Notes: generated by a model not told the origin, from the letters alone. A stretch of 64,000 nt of DNA from an uncultured Prevotellaceae bacterium (GCA_947305005.1 CAMZCM010000003.1:124001-188000), one strand, 5' to 3'; positions 44,104 through 53,625 are shown, counted from the stretch's first letter. Program-made: numbers and translations.

Positions 44104-45192
44104 ATGACGACAATGCATATGAATGAACAGAAAAGAATGGATACGCTCTGCCATTTGGAGAGCGATTACAATAATGGGGCACACGAAGTGGTGCTGCGCC
44201 GACTTATAGAGACCAATGATGAGCGGACACAGAGCTATGGGAATGATTGCTTCAGCGAACATGCTCGTCAGCTGATTCGTGAGGCGTGTAATGTTCCCGA
44301 GGCGCAGATATGGTTTCTGGTAGGTGGCACACAAACCAACGCCACCATCATTGACTGTGCGTTGCAGCCCTATGAGGGCGTGCTATGCGCAGAGACGGCG
44401 CATATCAACGTACATGAAGCTGGCGCCGTAGAGTTTACGGGGCATAAGGTCATCGCGCTGCCTTCGCACGAAGGGAAACTCGATGTCGGAGATCTGCGGA
44501 CATGGCTCACGGCCTATTTCGCTGACGATACAGCTGAACATATGGTACGGCCTGGGATGGTCTATATCACATTCCCCACGGAACTGGGCACACTCTATAC
44601 GGCTGACGAGCTTAGGGCATTGCATGAGGTGTGTCGCGAATACGGCCTGTTGCTATATGTCGATGGCGCCCGGTTGGCCTATGGCTTGGCGGCGAGCAAG
44701 GATGTCACGCTGCCGTTGCTGGCACAGCTGGCAGACATCTTTTACATAGGCGGAACGAAGTGCGGTACGCTCTGCGGCGAGGCTGTGGTATTTCCACACG
44801 GTAATGCTCCCAGCCACATGCTCAGTCGCATCAAACGCCATGGCTCTCTGCTGGCTAAAAGCCGCGTAGTCGGTGTTCAGTTCGAGGCTTTGTTCCAGTC
44901 CGTTGGAGATACTTCTTTATATTTCATGATTGGTCAACAAGCAGTTTCTTTGGCTATGCGTCTGCGGCACCTCTTTGTCGAGCAACTGGGGTATAAGCCT
45001 TTCATCGATTCGCCCACGAACCAGCAGTTCTATGTTATCCCCAATGCCGACCTTGATCGTTTGCGGAATCATATCGGTTTTGAGGTGTGGTGTCCTGTTG
45101 ATGCCACTCATACCGCCTGCCGATTCGTAACCAGCTGGGCCACGACGGAACAGGAGATTGCGGATTTAGAGGTGATAGAGCTGTTGAATTAG
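44104..45192 (+). CDS. Low-specificity L-threonine aldolase
   Basis: About 362 residues. It is a PLP-dependent fold-type I enzyme of the beta-eliminating lyase family, converting L-threonine (or allo-threonine) to glycine and acetaldehyde. Visible motifs are ESDYNNGAHEVVLRRL at the N-terminus, WFLVGGTQTNATII, LLYVDGARLAYGL with the PLP Asp, and FYIGGTKCGTLCGEA with the Schiff-base Lys. The frame opens at 44059, but ATG 44104, 44113, 44119 and 44137 are all possible starts. It begins right after the vsr remnant. The kbl/tdh threonine pathway lies 2-5 kb away. Confidence 0.9.
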   Translation: MTTMHMNEQKRMDTLCHLESDYNNGAHEVVLRRLIETNDERTQSYGNDCFSEHARQLIREACNVPEAQIWFLVGGTQTNATIIDCALQPYEGVLCAETAHINVHEAGAVEFTGHKVIALPSHEGKLDVGDLRTWLTAYFADDTAEHMVRPGMVYITFPTELGTLYTADELRALHEVCREYGLLLYVDGARLAYGLAASKDVTLPLLAQLADIFYIGGTKCGTLCGEAVVFPHGNAPSHMLSRIKRHGSLLAKSRVVGVQFEALFQSVGDTSLYFMIGQQAVSLAMRLRHLFVEQLGYKPFIDSPTNQQFYVIPNADLDRLRNHIGFEVWCPVDATHTACRFVTSWATTEQEIADLEVIELLN

Positions 45193-45215
45193 AATATGAA
45201 ATAAACAAATATAGG

Positions 45216-46274
45216 ATGAAGATGAAAAAGATTTTTACTTGTTTATTAGTAACGTTGGGACTGACAACGGCCTGCGGTCAAGCGAATTATGAAAACACAG
45301 ACGTAAAGGGATTCGCAGAGTTGATGAATGACCCTAAAGTCGTGGTGCTGGATGTGCGCAGGGCTGATGAGTTCAAGGATGGACACCTCGAGGGAGCCTT
45401 GAACATCGATCAGTCGCAAAGCGACTTCATTCAGAAGGCGAAAGAGATGCTGACTACCGACAAGACGATTGCCGTGTATTGCAGAAGCGGACGGCGTTCG
45501 GCCAGCGCAGCAAAAAGGCTGGCAGCAGAAGGCTATAAGGTGGTGAACCTGAAAGGTGGCATCAGCGCCTGGAAAGAGGCAAAAATGCCTGTGACTACAG
45601 ACACTTATGAGGTGGATGTATTCAAAACCAAGAGTGGAAAGACGGTGAAGTTCCATGCATTGGTTCACGCCAGTATTCGCATCGAGTACGATGGACGTGG
45701 GATAATGATTGACCCTGTGACAAAGCTTGGCAACAAAACGATTGACTATAGTGCGATGCCTAAGGCAGACTATATCTTTGTGACACACGAGCACGGCGAC
45801 CACTTCGATAAGGAGGCACTCAAGCTACTGACGGATAACAAGACGCAGCTTGTAATGAATAAGCGGTGTGCTGAGATGTTGGGCTATGGCGAAATAATGG
45901 TCAATGGTCAACGCTCAATGTTCAATGACATTAAGGTTGAGGCAGTGCCTGCTTATAATACATCTGAGGGACGTACTCAGTTTCACCCGAAAGGTCGTGA
46001 CAACGGCTATATTCTGACCATCGACGGCCTACGTATCTATATCGCTGGCGATACGGAGGACATTCCTGAGATGCAGGACATCAAGGACATCGACATTGCT
46101 TTTATGCCTTGCAACCAACCCTATACAATGACGACTGAACAACTGGTCAAGGCCGCCAAGACCATCAAACCCAAGGTACTGTTCCCGTATCACTATGGGC
46201 AGACGGATGTCAGCGGAATACCGTCACAGCTCAAGGATTGTGGTATAGATGTAAGAATCAGACATTATGAGTGA
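45216..46274 (+). CDS. Lipoprotein fusing a rhodanese domain to a metallo-beta-lactamase-fold domain
   Basis: 352 residues. The lipoprotein signal KKIFTCLLVTLGLTTAC ends with the lipobox Cys at 20. Residues about 28-130 are a rhodanese domain with active-site loop YCRSGRRSASAA (catalytic Cys) and DVRRADEFKDGHLEGALNI. Residues 140-352 are a UlaG-like metallo-beta-lactamase fold with THEHGDHFD, later AGDTED and PYHYGQTDVSG as metal ligands. It would be exported and lipid-anchored. Rhodaneses transfer sulfane sulfur. The known MBL/rhodanese fusions (persulfide dioxygenases) have the opposite domain order and a different MBL branch, so function is open. Confidence 0.85.
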   Translation: MKMKKIFTCLLVTLGLTTACGQANYENTDVKGFAELMNDPKVVVLDVRRADEFKDGHLEGALNIDQSQSDFIQKAKEMLTTDKTIAVYCRSGRRSASAAKRLAAEGYKVVNLKGGISAWKEAKMPVTTDTYEVDVFKTKSGKTVKFHALVHASIRIEYDGRGIMIDPVTKLGNKTIDYSAMPKADYIFVTHEHGDHFDKEALKLLTDNKTQLVMNKRCAEMLGYGEIMVNGQRSMFNDIKVEAVPAYNTSEGRTQFHPKGRDNGYILTIDGLRIYIAGDTEDIPEMQDIKDIDIAFMPCNQPYTMTTEQLVKAAKTIKPKVLFPYHYGQTDVSGIPSQLKDCGIDVRIRHYE

Positions 46275-46307
46275 GGGAGAAAAGAACGGAGAACAGGACG
46301 AAGAGAT

Positions 46308-46526
46308 ATGCAACAGATAGAAGTAGTTGCAGCGATAATTCGTAAAGGGGATAGGATATTCGCCACGCAAAGAGGATATGGCGAGTGGAAGGACTGGTGG
46401 GAGTTTCCTGGCGGTAAGATGGAGTCACGAGATTTTAGGAAATGTGGAATAAGATACGAAAAAGCCCTCGGCAAACCTGAAATGGTTGCCGAGGGTATTT
46501 GTGTTGATCAACACCTAATCGTGTGA
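46308..46526 (+). pseudogene. Truncated MutT-like Nudix gene
   Basis: The first 40 codons read as a MutT-type 8-oxo-dGTP diphosphatase (QIEVVAAIIRKGDRIFATQR, then WWEFPGGKMES), but the sequence breaks exactly at the Nudix box: the G-x5-E-x7-REUxEE motif is absent. The frame then runs through a terminator hairpin. The catalytic residues are gone, so the product cannot be active. It is a deletion remnant 34 bases after the rhodanese/MBL gene. Confidence 0.8.
46465..46495. terminator. Terminator within the truncated mutT
   Basis: Stem CCCTCGGCAA with TTGCCGAGGG (10 bp), preceded by AAAAAG and followed by TATTTG. It serves convergent genes on both sides. Confidence 0.8.
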
Positions 46527-46539
46527 CGGACGTCAGGGA

Positions 46540-47346
46540 CTATTGGACCAAGATCTTCTCGTTGCCGACATAGTAGATGCCGCGCGGGAGGGTCTTGAGA
46601 GCTTGGTTGATGTTCACATTCTTGCGGACGGGCAGGCCGTTGGCGTCGTAGATATCTACGAGAGCGTCGGCGGCTTTCAGCTCTTCTACGTTCGTAACAA
46701 CCTCATCAAGTGCTCTGGCGTGCTTGATCTGCAGCTCTGTAGCGGTGGGAGCCTGAGCTTCCCAACTGAAACCGCAACGGGTAGGCAGGAACGTCTGTTC
46801 GCCGTCAGTGCGGATCAGAATGCTCTCCAGTACCTCCTTGTCCTGTTTGGCGGGGATGCCGAAGCGACCAAAGGTCTTCAAGGACTTCCAGCTGCTGTTG
46901 AAGGTCACGCGGTTGCCGGCTTTATCGCTCAAGGTGATATCTTTCAGCTCCGTGTTAACAGCGGCAGCGCTGGTGGTCTTGGCACGAAGAATCTGGGTCT
47001 TCGGGCTGAAGATGAGGTAAGGGACACCAGCTTCAATGCCATCAGCGGTGCAATCTACAAAGTAGAGGCAAACGGCAGAACCTTCCTGCTTCATGACAGC
47101 AAGGCGTTCCACACGAACGTCGGGAGCTGCGGCTTGCAGCTGTTCGGCGGTGAGGGACAGGGGCAGGCAGATGGAGTTGTAGCCGGCCATCAGAATGCGG
47201 GTCAGCTCCACAGGCTGTTCCTGCTGCAGGGCTTCGGTGTTGATTTCATCAGTACTGGTACTGATGTATTTCACACGTGCTGTTTGTGCAAAGCCCACTG
47301 TAGAGAAAGCGGCTGCAACGAATAGAAATAGGGCGAAACGTTTCAT
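46540..47346 (-). CDS. Secreted protein of unknown function with type IX-like C-terminal tail
   Basis: 268 residues, with signal peptide MKRFALFLFVAAAFSTVGFA and cleavage before QTARV. The body is beta-rich without a recognised catalytic motif (MAGYNSICLPLSL, then FVDCTADGIEAGVPYLIFSP); this N-I-C-L-P and G-x-P-Y-L pattern is common in Bacteroidota surface proteins. The end, DIYDANGLPVRKNVNINQAL followed by LPRGIYYV, matches a type IX sorting domain. It is likely exported to the surface by the system that includes PorU and PorV. Function unknown. Confidence 0.7.
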   Translation of the reverse strand: MKRFALFLFVAAAFSTVGFAQTARVKYISTSTDEINTEALQQEQPVELTRILMAGYNSICLPLSLTAEQLQAAAPDVRVERLAVMKQEGSAVCLYFVDCTADGIEAGVPYLIFSPKTQILRAKTTSAAAVNTELKDITLSDKAGNRVTFNSSWKSLKTFGRFGIPAKQDKEVLESILIRTDGEQTFLPTRCGFSWEAQAPTATELQIKHARALDEVVTNVEELKAADALVDIYDANGLPVRKNVNINQALKTLPRGIYYVGNEKILVQ

Positions 47347-47383
47347 AATAGTACGTGTTAAATGAATAATATGAGATATGTCT

Positions 47384-48571
47384 TTATTTCAGCACACCCA
47401 GTTCCTTGCCGACCTTGATGAAGGCGTTGATGCACTTGTCAAGGTGTGCACGGTTGTGACCGGCAGAGATCTGGACGCGGATGCGGGCTTGTCCCTTCGG
47501 CACCACGGGATAGTAGAAGCCGGTGACATAGATACCCTCTTCCTGCAGACGGGCAGCGAAGCGCTGGCTCAGAGGAGCGTCGTAGAGCATCACGGCGCAG
47601 ATGGCGCTTTGGGTGGGCTTGATGTCGAAGCCGCTGGCCATCATCTTGTCGCGGAAGTAGGTGACGTTCTCCACGAGGCGGTCGTGCAGCTCATTGCTCT
47701 CGTCGAGCATTTTGAACACTTCGAGGGCTGCACCGACGATGCCGGGAGCGAGGCTATTACTAAAGAGGTACGGGCGCGAGCGCTGGCGCAGGAGGTCGAT
47801 GATTTCCTTGCGACCGGTAGTGAAACCGCCCATAGCGCCGCCGAAGGCTTTGCCGAGAGTGCCGGTATAGATATCCACGCGACCATAGGTGTTGTAGAAC
47901 TCGCTGACACCGCGACCGGTAGCGCCGACAACGCCTGCAGAGTGGCTTTCATCGACCATCACCAGAGCATCGTACTTCTCTGCCAGGTCGCAGATCTTAT
48001 CCATCGGGGCTACGTTGCCGTCCATGGAGAAGACACCGTCGGTGACGATGATGCGGAAACGCTGTTCCTGAGCGGCCTGCAGTTGGCGCTCCAAGTCTTC
48101 CATGTCAGCGTTGGCATAGCGGTAGCGCTTGGCCTTGCAGAGGCGCACACCGTCGATGATGGAAGCGTGGTTCAGGGCATCAGAGATAATGGCGTCCTCC
48201 TCGGTGAGCAAGGGCTCGAAGACACCACCGTTGGCATCGAAGCAGGCAGCATAAAGAATCGTATCCTCGGTCTTGAAGAACTTGCTGATGGCAGCCTCCA
48301 GCTCCTTGTGGATGTCTTGTGTTCCGCAGATGAAGCGCACACTTGACATGCCGTAGCCGCGGCGGTCCATCATCTTCTTGGCACCCTCGATGAGACGCGG
48401 GTTGTTGCTAAGGCCAAGATAGTTATTGGCGCAGAAGTTCAGCACTTCCTTACCGGCCACTTGGATGGCAGCAGCCTGCTGGCTCTCAATGAGACGTTCT
48501 TCCTTATAAAGACCTGCGTCACGAATCTCTTTCAGCGTCTGCTGAAGATAATCTTGCATTTTTCCGTACAT
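47384..48571 (-). CDS. kbl: Glycine C-acetyltransferase (2-amino-3-ketobutyrate CoA ligase)
   Basis: 395 residues, equal to the family length. A PLP enzyme of the alpha-oxoamine synthase group: [13 protein letters not shown] at the N-terminus, [26 protein letters not shown] with the PLP Asp, and [16 protein letters not shown] with the Schiff-base Lys. It splits 2-amino-3-ketobutyrate with CoA to glycine and acetyl-CoA, the second step of threonine catabolism. It is divergent from tdh, the first-step enzyme, over a 243-base region with a -7 box for each gene. Confidence 0.95.
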   Translation of the reverse strand: MYGKMQDYLQQTLKEIRDAGLYKEERLIESQQAAAIQVAGKEVLNFCANNYLGLSNNPRLIEGAKKMMDRRGYGMSSVRFICGTQDIHKELEAAISKFFKTEDTILYAACFDANGGVFEPLLTEEDAIISDALNHASIIDGVRLCKAKRYRYANADMEDLERQLQAAQEQRFRIIVTDGVFSMDGNVAPMDKICDLAEKYDALVMVDESHSAGVVGATGRGVSEFYNTYGRVDIYTGTLGKAFGGAMGGFTTGRKEIIDLLRQRSRPYLFSNSLAPGIVGAALEVFKMLDESNELHDRLVENVTYFRDKMMASGFDIKPTQSAICAVMLYDAPLSQRFAARLQEEGIYVTGFYYPVVPKGQARIRVQISAGHNRAHLDKCINAFIKVGKELGVLK

Positions 48572-48625
48572 AGACGTTTTTTGTTTAGTGGTTAAAGGTT
48601 AAAGTGGATTGTATCATTTTCAACT

Positions 48626-48634
48626 GCAAAAATA
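48626..48634 (-). promoter_or_regulatory. -7 box of kbl
   Basis: TATTTTTGC on the minus strand, about 55 bases before the kbl start. Confidence 0.55.
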
Positions 48635-48751
48635 CAGAAAACTTTGGATTCCGAACTGCGAACGGGATTTTTTATATGTAAATTATGCTAAAAAGGGCTT
48701 GTTGGGCAAGAAAAGTTGGGGTTTAGCTGCTCCGAAGTTCAAAGTTTTGTC

Positions 48752-48760
48752 TATCTTTGC
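48752..48760 (+). promoter_or_regulatory. -7 box of tdh
   Basis: TATCTTTGC, 55 bases before the start codon. Confidence 0.65.
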
Positions 48761-48814
48761 ATCGCAAAACAGAAAAAGTACATCTTACCACACTAACATA
48801 TTTTTTACTATCAA

Positions 48815-49771
48815 ATGAAGAACATTCTAGTCATTGGCTCTACGGGCCAAATTGGTTCAGAACTCACGAACGAACTGCGTCAGCGTTATGGCGGCAGTCA
48901 TGTTGTCGCAGGCTATATCCCCGGTGCAGAGCCGAAGGGCGAACTTGCCGAAGGCGGCCCGTCAGCCATCGCCGACGTTACCAACGGTGAGCAATTGGCT
49001 GCTATCGTCCGCGATTATCAAATCGACACTATTTATAACCTCGCCGCTCTCCTGAGTGTCGTAGCCGAACAGAAACCACGTCTGGCGTGGAAGATCGGTA
49101 TCGACGGTCTGTGGAACGTGCTGGAAGTGGCTCGCGAGAACAAGTGCGCCGTCTTCACACCGTCCAGCATCGGTAGCTTCGGTCCCAACACGCCGCACGA
49201 GCTGACGCCTCAGGATACCATCCAGCGTCCAAAGACCATCTACGGCGTCTCAAAAGTCTGCACTGAGTTGCTCTCCGATTATTATTTCACCAAGTACGGC
49301 GTGGATACGCGTTCCGTTCGTTTCCCCGGCTTGATCAGCTATGTGACTCCTCCGGGTGGCGGCACCACTGACTACGCTGTGGATATCTTCTATGCAGCCG
49401 TTCGCGGCGAGAAGTTCCTTTGCCCGATTGCAAAAGGCACACGTATGGATATGATGTATATGCCGGACGGCCTGCGCGCAGCCATCGAGTTGATGGAAGC
49501 CGATCCTACCAAGCTGATTCACCGCAACAGCTTCAACGTGACGGCCATGAGCTTCCCGCCCGAGAAAATCTATGCCGAGATACGCAAACGTCTGCCCGAC
49601 TTCAAGATGGAGTATCAGGTAGATCCTCTGAAGCAAGCCATCGCAGAGAGCTGGCCCGACAGCCTCAACGACACCGCCGCTCGCGAGGAATGGGGCTGGC
49701 GTCCAGAATACGGTCTTGCCACCATGACGCGTGACATGATCGAGAAGCTGTCTGACAAGCTGGGCATCTGA
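48815..49771 (+). CDS. L-threonine 3-dehydrogenase, short-chain (epimerase-like) type
   Basis: 318 residues. Rossmann motif GSTGQIG (8-14), the NAD adenine region, NLAALLSVVAEQKP, and the catalytic YGVSK with Ser in TPSSIGSFG. RFPGLISYVTPPGGGTTDYA is diagnostic of the SDR-type threonine dehydrogenase, which oxidises L-threonine to 2-amino-3-ketobutyrate with NAD+. It differs from the zinc alcohol-dehydrogenase type of E. coli. Paired divergently with kbl, it completes the threonine-to-glycine route. Confidence 0.93.
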   Translation: MKNILVIGSTGQIGSELTNELRQRYGGSHVVAGYIPGAEPKGELAEGGPSAIADVTNGEQLAAIVRDYQIDTIYNLAALLSVVAEQKPRLAWKIGIDGLWNVLEVARENKCAVFTPSSIGSFGPNTPHELTPQDTIQRPKTIYGVSKVCTELLSDYYFTKYGVDTRSVRFPGLISYVTPPGGGTTDYAVDIFYAAVRGEKFLCPIAKGTRMDMMYMPDGLRAAIELMEADPTKLIHRNSFNVTAMSFPPEKIYAEIRKRLPDFKMEYQVDPLKQAIAESWPDSLNDTAAREEWGWRPEYGLATMTRDMIEKLSDKLGI

Positions 49772-49792
49772 TACACCTATCTAAATTATATG

Positions 49793-49829
49793 AAGCACCC
49801 CTCCTGGCACATTGTCAAGAGGGGTGCTT
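49793..49829 (+). terminator. Terminator after tdh
   Basis: Stem AAGCACCCCTC with GAGGGGTGCTT (11 bp), 15-base loop. The T-run is short. Confidence 0.75.
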
Positions 49830-49857
49830 GCATATCTGTCGGGAAAGAATGATTCAG

Positions 49858-49931
49858 TGACTCCGGCGGGATTCTAACCCGCGACCTTCGGAACCGGAAT
49901 CCGACGCTCTATACAGCTAAGCTACGGAGCC
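49858..49931 (-). tRNA. tRNA-Arg (anticodon CCG)
   Basis: A 74-base cloverleaf on the minus strand. The acceptor GGCTCCG pairs with CGGAGTC (one G-T), the anticodon stem TCGGA/TCCGA encloses the loop TTCCGGT with anticodon CCG, and the T arm GCGGG/CCCGC has the loop TTAGAAT. The discriminator is A and no CCA is encoded. It reads CGG codons. Confidence 0.93.
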
Positions 49932-50110
49932 TGAGTGACTGATGCTTTTTTGAAAAGCGACGGCAAAGGTACGATTTTCTCATGACGCGACCAACATTTT
50001 CCCGATATTTCGTACTAAAAATTGGTAAGCAGTCCATGTCAGTTGGTCAACTCTTTTTACATTTTGTCTTTTTATTTTCCATATTTGTTTGCTATTTGAA
50101 AGAAATACGC

Positions 50111-50119
50111 TACCTTTGC
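50111..50119 (+). promoter_or_regulatory. -7 box of asnA
   Basis: TACCTTTGC, 31 bases before the start codon. Confidence 0.65.
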
Positions 50120-50149
50120 GGCACAAAATGACAAAGCAAGCAATCTATC

Positions 50150-51187
50150 ATGAGCAAGCTTCTTAAACCTAATGGCTATAAACCCCAACTTGATCTCCAG
50201 CAAACAGAATTGGCAATCAAGAAGATCAAGGACTTTTTTCTGAGCAACCTTTCATCCGAACTGCGACTGCGTCGGGTCACGGCACCTTTGTTCGTTCTGA
50301 AGGGTCTCGGCCTCAATGATGACCTCAGCGGCGTGGAGCGTCCAGTCACTTTCCCGATAAAATGTATGGGCGATGCGCCTGCCGAAATCGTTCATTCGCT
50401 GGCCAAATGGAAGCGTAACACGTTGGCTGAATATCATATCCCCAGCGGCTTCGGTATCATCACCGACATGAATGCTGTGCGCGCTGACGAGGATCTCGAT
50501 AACATCCATAGCATCTATGTTGATCAGTGGGATTGGGAACGAACGATGTCTCGTGAAGATCGCAACCTGAAGTTCCTGCGCAAGACTGTAGAGCGTATCT
50601 ATGGCGCTATCCTGCGTACCGAATATTATCTGAGTGAAATGTATCCTCAGCTGACACCGTTCCTGCCGGAAGAGGTGCATTTCGTTCATTCTGAGGAACT
50701 GCGTCGCCAATACCCCGACCTCACACCCAAACAGCGCGAGGATGCTATTAGTAAGCAATATGGCGCAGTCTTTATCATCGGTATCGGTGGTAAGCTGGGT
50801 GATGGTCAAGAGCACGACCTGCGCGCTCCTGACTATGACGACTGGTCCACACCCAACGAGGATGGTTTCGAGGGTCTCAATGGTGACCTCTTGGTTTGGT
50901 ATCCCTTGCTCAACCGCAGCATCGAGCTTTCATCAATGGGCATCCGCGTTGACATTGAGGCGCTGAACCGACAGCTGGCTTTGCAGGGCAAGGAAGAGCG
51001 CAAGAAGTTATTCTTCCACCAGCGTCTGCTGAGTGGCGAGCTGCCGCTGAGCATCGGTGGCGGTATCGGACAGAGCCGACTCTGCATGATTCTGCTTCAC
51101 AAAGCGCACATCGGCGAGATTCAGGCCAGCATCTGGCCCGAACCCATGCGCGAGGAGTGCCGTGCGGCGAACATACCCCTTATCTAA
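50150..51187 (+). CDS. asnA: Aspartate-ammonia ligase (asparagine synthetase A)
   Basis: 345 residues, slightly longer than E. coli AsnA (330). It is related to class II aminoacyl-tRNA synthetases. Motifs seen: RRVTAPLFVLKGLGLNDDL, VERPVTFPIK, DQWDWERTM, FIIGIGGKLGDGQEHDLRAPDYDDW, and the class II motif 3-like GGGIGQSRLCMILL. It makes asparagine from aspartate and ammonia with ATP in the cytosol. It stands alone between tRNA-Arg and the convergent murF-alr gene, with 18 bases between their ends. Confidence 0.96.
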   Translation: MSKLLKPNGYKPQLDLQQTELAIKKIKDFFLSNLSSELRLRRVTAPLFVLKGLGLNDDLSGVERPVTFPIKCMGDAPAEIVHSLAKWKRNTLAEYHIPSGFGIITDMNAVRADEDLDNIHSIYVDQWDWERTMSREDRNLKFLRKTVERIYGAILRTEYYLSEMYPQLTPFLPEEVHFVHSEELRRQYPDLTPKQREDAISKQYGAVFIIGIGGKLGDGQEHDLRAPDYDDWSTPNEDGFEGLNGDLLVWYPLLNRSIELSSMGIRVDIEALNRQLALQGKEERKKLFFHQRLLSGELPLSIGGGIGQSRLCMILLHKAHIGEIQASIWPEPMREECRAANIPLI

Positions 51188-51205
51188 GAATCTTAAAAGA
51201 AACGG

Positions 51206-53623
51206 TTAGTCAACGTAGTAGATACGTTTGACACGTGGCGACACCCCTGTGAGGATTTCATAGGGGATTGTGTCTATGGCCTCTGCCAGCACGGTAGGCG
51301 GCAATTCGGGACCAAAGATCACGGCGATATCACCCTCGCGGCAGTCGATATCTGTCACATCAATCATGCAGACATCCATGCAGATGTTTCCCACGTAAGG
51401 CGCTTTCTGACCCTTCACGAGACAGTAACCGTGACCGCAGCCGAGGTGACGGTTCAGGCCATCGGCATAACCGATAGGCAGTGCGGCAATGCGGCTGTCG
51501 CGTGTCAGATGACCTTTGCGGCTGTAGCCCACGGTGTCCGCAGCCGGAACATCACGAATCTGAAGGATTGTAGTCTTAAGTGTGGAAATGGGGATAAGGC
51601 CCTCACCCTTATATGATTGCGGGGCGCTTGTCTGTAGCGGTTGCACTCCATAAAGTCCCAATCCAAGGCGCACCATATCACAATGGCGCTCGGGGAAATG
51701 TTCAATGCCGGCGCTATTGCAGATATGACGCAGGATATGGTGGGGAAAGGCAGCTTGTAGCTGGTCGGCAGCGGTGCGGAAGAGCTCCCATTGCTGCGCG
51801 GAGAAGTTGTCGAAATCGTCGCTGTCAGAACCCACGAAGTGTGAGAACACCGAACGCGGTATCAAAGCTTTCTGGCCATGCAGGCGGTTGATGAGTTCTG
51901 GCAGGTCTTGAACGGGATGGAAGCCGAGACGATGCATCCCAGTATCGAGTTTCAGGTGGATGGGATAGTTGGTGATGCCCTCACGCTCAGCGGCGCTGAC
52001 GAGTGCATCCAATAAGCGGAAACTATAGACTTCTGGCTCCAGGTGGTATTCGAAAAGCGTCTGGAACGAACTCATCTCAGGATTCATCACCATAATGTTG
52101 GCGGTGATGCCGGCACGTCGTAGCTCTGCACCTTCGTCGGCAACGGCAACGGCGAGGTAATCTACGCGGTGATCCTGCAACGTCTTGGCAATCTCAATGG
52201 CACCGGCACCGTAAGCAGATGCCTTGACCATACACACCATCTTGGTCTCAGGACGCATAAATGCACGGTAATAATTGAGGTTGTTGACCACGGCGGAGAG
52301 ATTGACTTCCAAGGTGGTCTCGTGAACACGCTGAACGAGAGCGTCCACGATATGCTCGAAGTGGAAGTCGCGAGCACCTTTCAGCAGAATCACACGTTCC
52401 TGCAGCTGTTGGAAGACAGTGGAAGAGAGGAAGTCGTTGACATTGTCAAAGAGATGGACGGCTGCCGGGCGCTGTCCCTCTGCGACACAGCTCATGCCGG
52501 CACTGATTTCTGTCCCGATGCCAATCAGTTCCTGAACACCGTGTTGCTGTATCAGCTCTGCCACGCGATGGTAGAGCGCCGTGAGCGTAAGACCAGTCTG
52601 TTGGATATCGGAGAGGATGAGCGTGCGCTGGCGACCGGAGGCATCGGGGCGACGACGCATAAAGTCGAGCGCAATCTCCAGTGAACCGAGGTCGCTGTTA
52701 CAAGTATCTGTGATTAAGGTGCAGCCATTGCGGCCTTCCTTCACCTCCAGTCGCATAGCCACAGGCTGCAGGTGTTGCACACGTTCCTGAATCACCGCTT
52801 CGGGCACACCGAGATAGCGGCAGACGCAGATGCAATGGATGACATCCTCGGTGCTGGCGGTATCAATAAAGGGCAGTGCGCTGAAATCCTTGCGGTGCCA
52901 ACCGATGAGCTTGCCTTTGAAATCGATGTCGGCGATGCAGGCGCTGATAATCTCATCGTCGGCATTATAGATCAGCGCTTCAGCATCGTGGAACAGGCGT
53001 AGCTTCTCGCGACATTTCTCTTCGCGGCTACCAAAGTTCTCATCGTGGGCAGAGCCGAGATGCGTCATGACACCGATGGTCGGCTGGATGATGTCGCGCA
53101 GAGCTTCCATCTCGCCCGGTTCGCTGATGCCGGCCTCGAAGATTCCCAGTTCTGATTGCTGGGACAAGCGCCACACAGAGAGCGGAACACCAATCTGCGA
53201 GTTCCACGAACGGGGCGAACGGGTGATATTGTAGTCGGGCGACAGCAGTTGGTAAAGCCACTCTTTGACAATGGTCTTTCCATTGCTGCCCGTGATGCCG
53301 ATAATGGGGATTGAGAACTCCTCGCGATGCCGTTCAGCCAGTCGCTGCATGGCTTTCATGGGCGAGGGGACCTGAAGATAGTTGGCGTCAGCCTCAGGCT
53401 TTTCGGGAAGCTGGCTAACTACGAAGTTGCGGACACCACGACGATAAAGCTCGGCGATATAGCGGTGGCCGTCGTTCTTTTGGGTTCGGATGGCGAAGAA
53501 AAGGGTCTCTTCGGGAAAAGTGAGCGACCGGCTGTCAATGAGCAGCCAGTCGATATGTGTTTCTGCAGTACCTACGCGGTGGGCGCCCATCAGCGTGGTG
53601 ATGTCTTCGATGGAATAGGACAT
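51206..53623 (-). CDS. MurF-alanine racemase fusion protein
   Basis: 805 residues. Residues 1-435 are a MurF-type ligase: the ATP loop GITGSNGKTIVKEW (about 108-121), FEAGISEPGEM and TDTCNSDLGSLEIAL. Residues 440-805 are alanine racemase: MVKASAYGAGAIEIAK with the PLP Lys, LKLDTGMHRLGF, and VGYSRKGHLTRDSRIAALPI containing the catalytic Tyr. The fusion is typical of Bacteroidota; it makes D-alanine and adds D-Ala-D-Ala to UDP-MurNAc-tripeptide. Whether the MurF half is catalytically complete is not certain. The GSCFA gene lies upstream on the same strand, 46 bases away across a heptanucleotide array. Confidence 0.93.
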   Translation of the reverse strand: MSYSIEDITTLMGAHRVGTAETHIDWLLIDSRSLTFPEETLFFAIRTQKNDGHRYIAELYRRGVRNFVVSQLPEKPEADANYLQVPSPMKAMQRLAERHREEFSIPIIGITGSNGKTIVKEWLYQLLSPDYNITRSPRSWNSQIGVPLSVWRLSQQSELGIFEAGISEPGEMEALRDIIQPTIGVMTHLGSAHDENFGSREEKCREKLRLFHDAEALIYNADDEIISACIADIDFKGKLIGWHRKDFSALPFIDTASTEDVIHCICVCRYLGVPEAVIQERVQHLQPVAMRLEVKEGRNGCTLITDTCNSDLGSLEIALDFMRRRPDASGRQRTLILSDIQQTGLTLTALYHRVAELIQQHGVQELIGIGTEISAGMSCVAEGQRPAAVHLFDNVNDFLSSTVFQQLQERVILLKGARDFHFEHIVDALVQRVHETTLEVNLSAVVNNLNYYRAFMRPETKMVCMVKASAYGAGAIEIAKTLQDHRVDYLAVAVADEGAELRRAGITANIMVMNPEMSSFQTLFEYHLEPEVYSFRLLDALVSAAEREGITNYPIHLKLDTGMHRLGFHPVQDLPELINRLHGQKALIPRSVFSHFVGSDSDDFDNFSAQQWELFRTAADQLQAAFPHHILRHICNSAGIEHFPERHCDMVRLGLGLYGVQPLQTSAPQSYKGEGLIPISTLKTTILQIRDVPAADTVGYSRKGHLTRDSRIAALPIGYADGLNRHLGCGHGYCLVKGQKAPYVGNICMDVCMIDVTDIDCREGDIAVIFGPELPPTVLAEAIDTIPYEILTGVSPRVKRIYYVD

Positions 53624-53625
53624 TA

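Noticed and set aside
47378..48346. A 322-codon frame antisense to kbl
   Set aside because: Shadow of kbl; composition is that of reversed codons.
49858..49931. tRNA-Arg as the attachment site of an integrated island
   Set aside because: No integrase gene and no repeat of the tRNA 3' end was noticed nearby.
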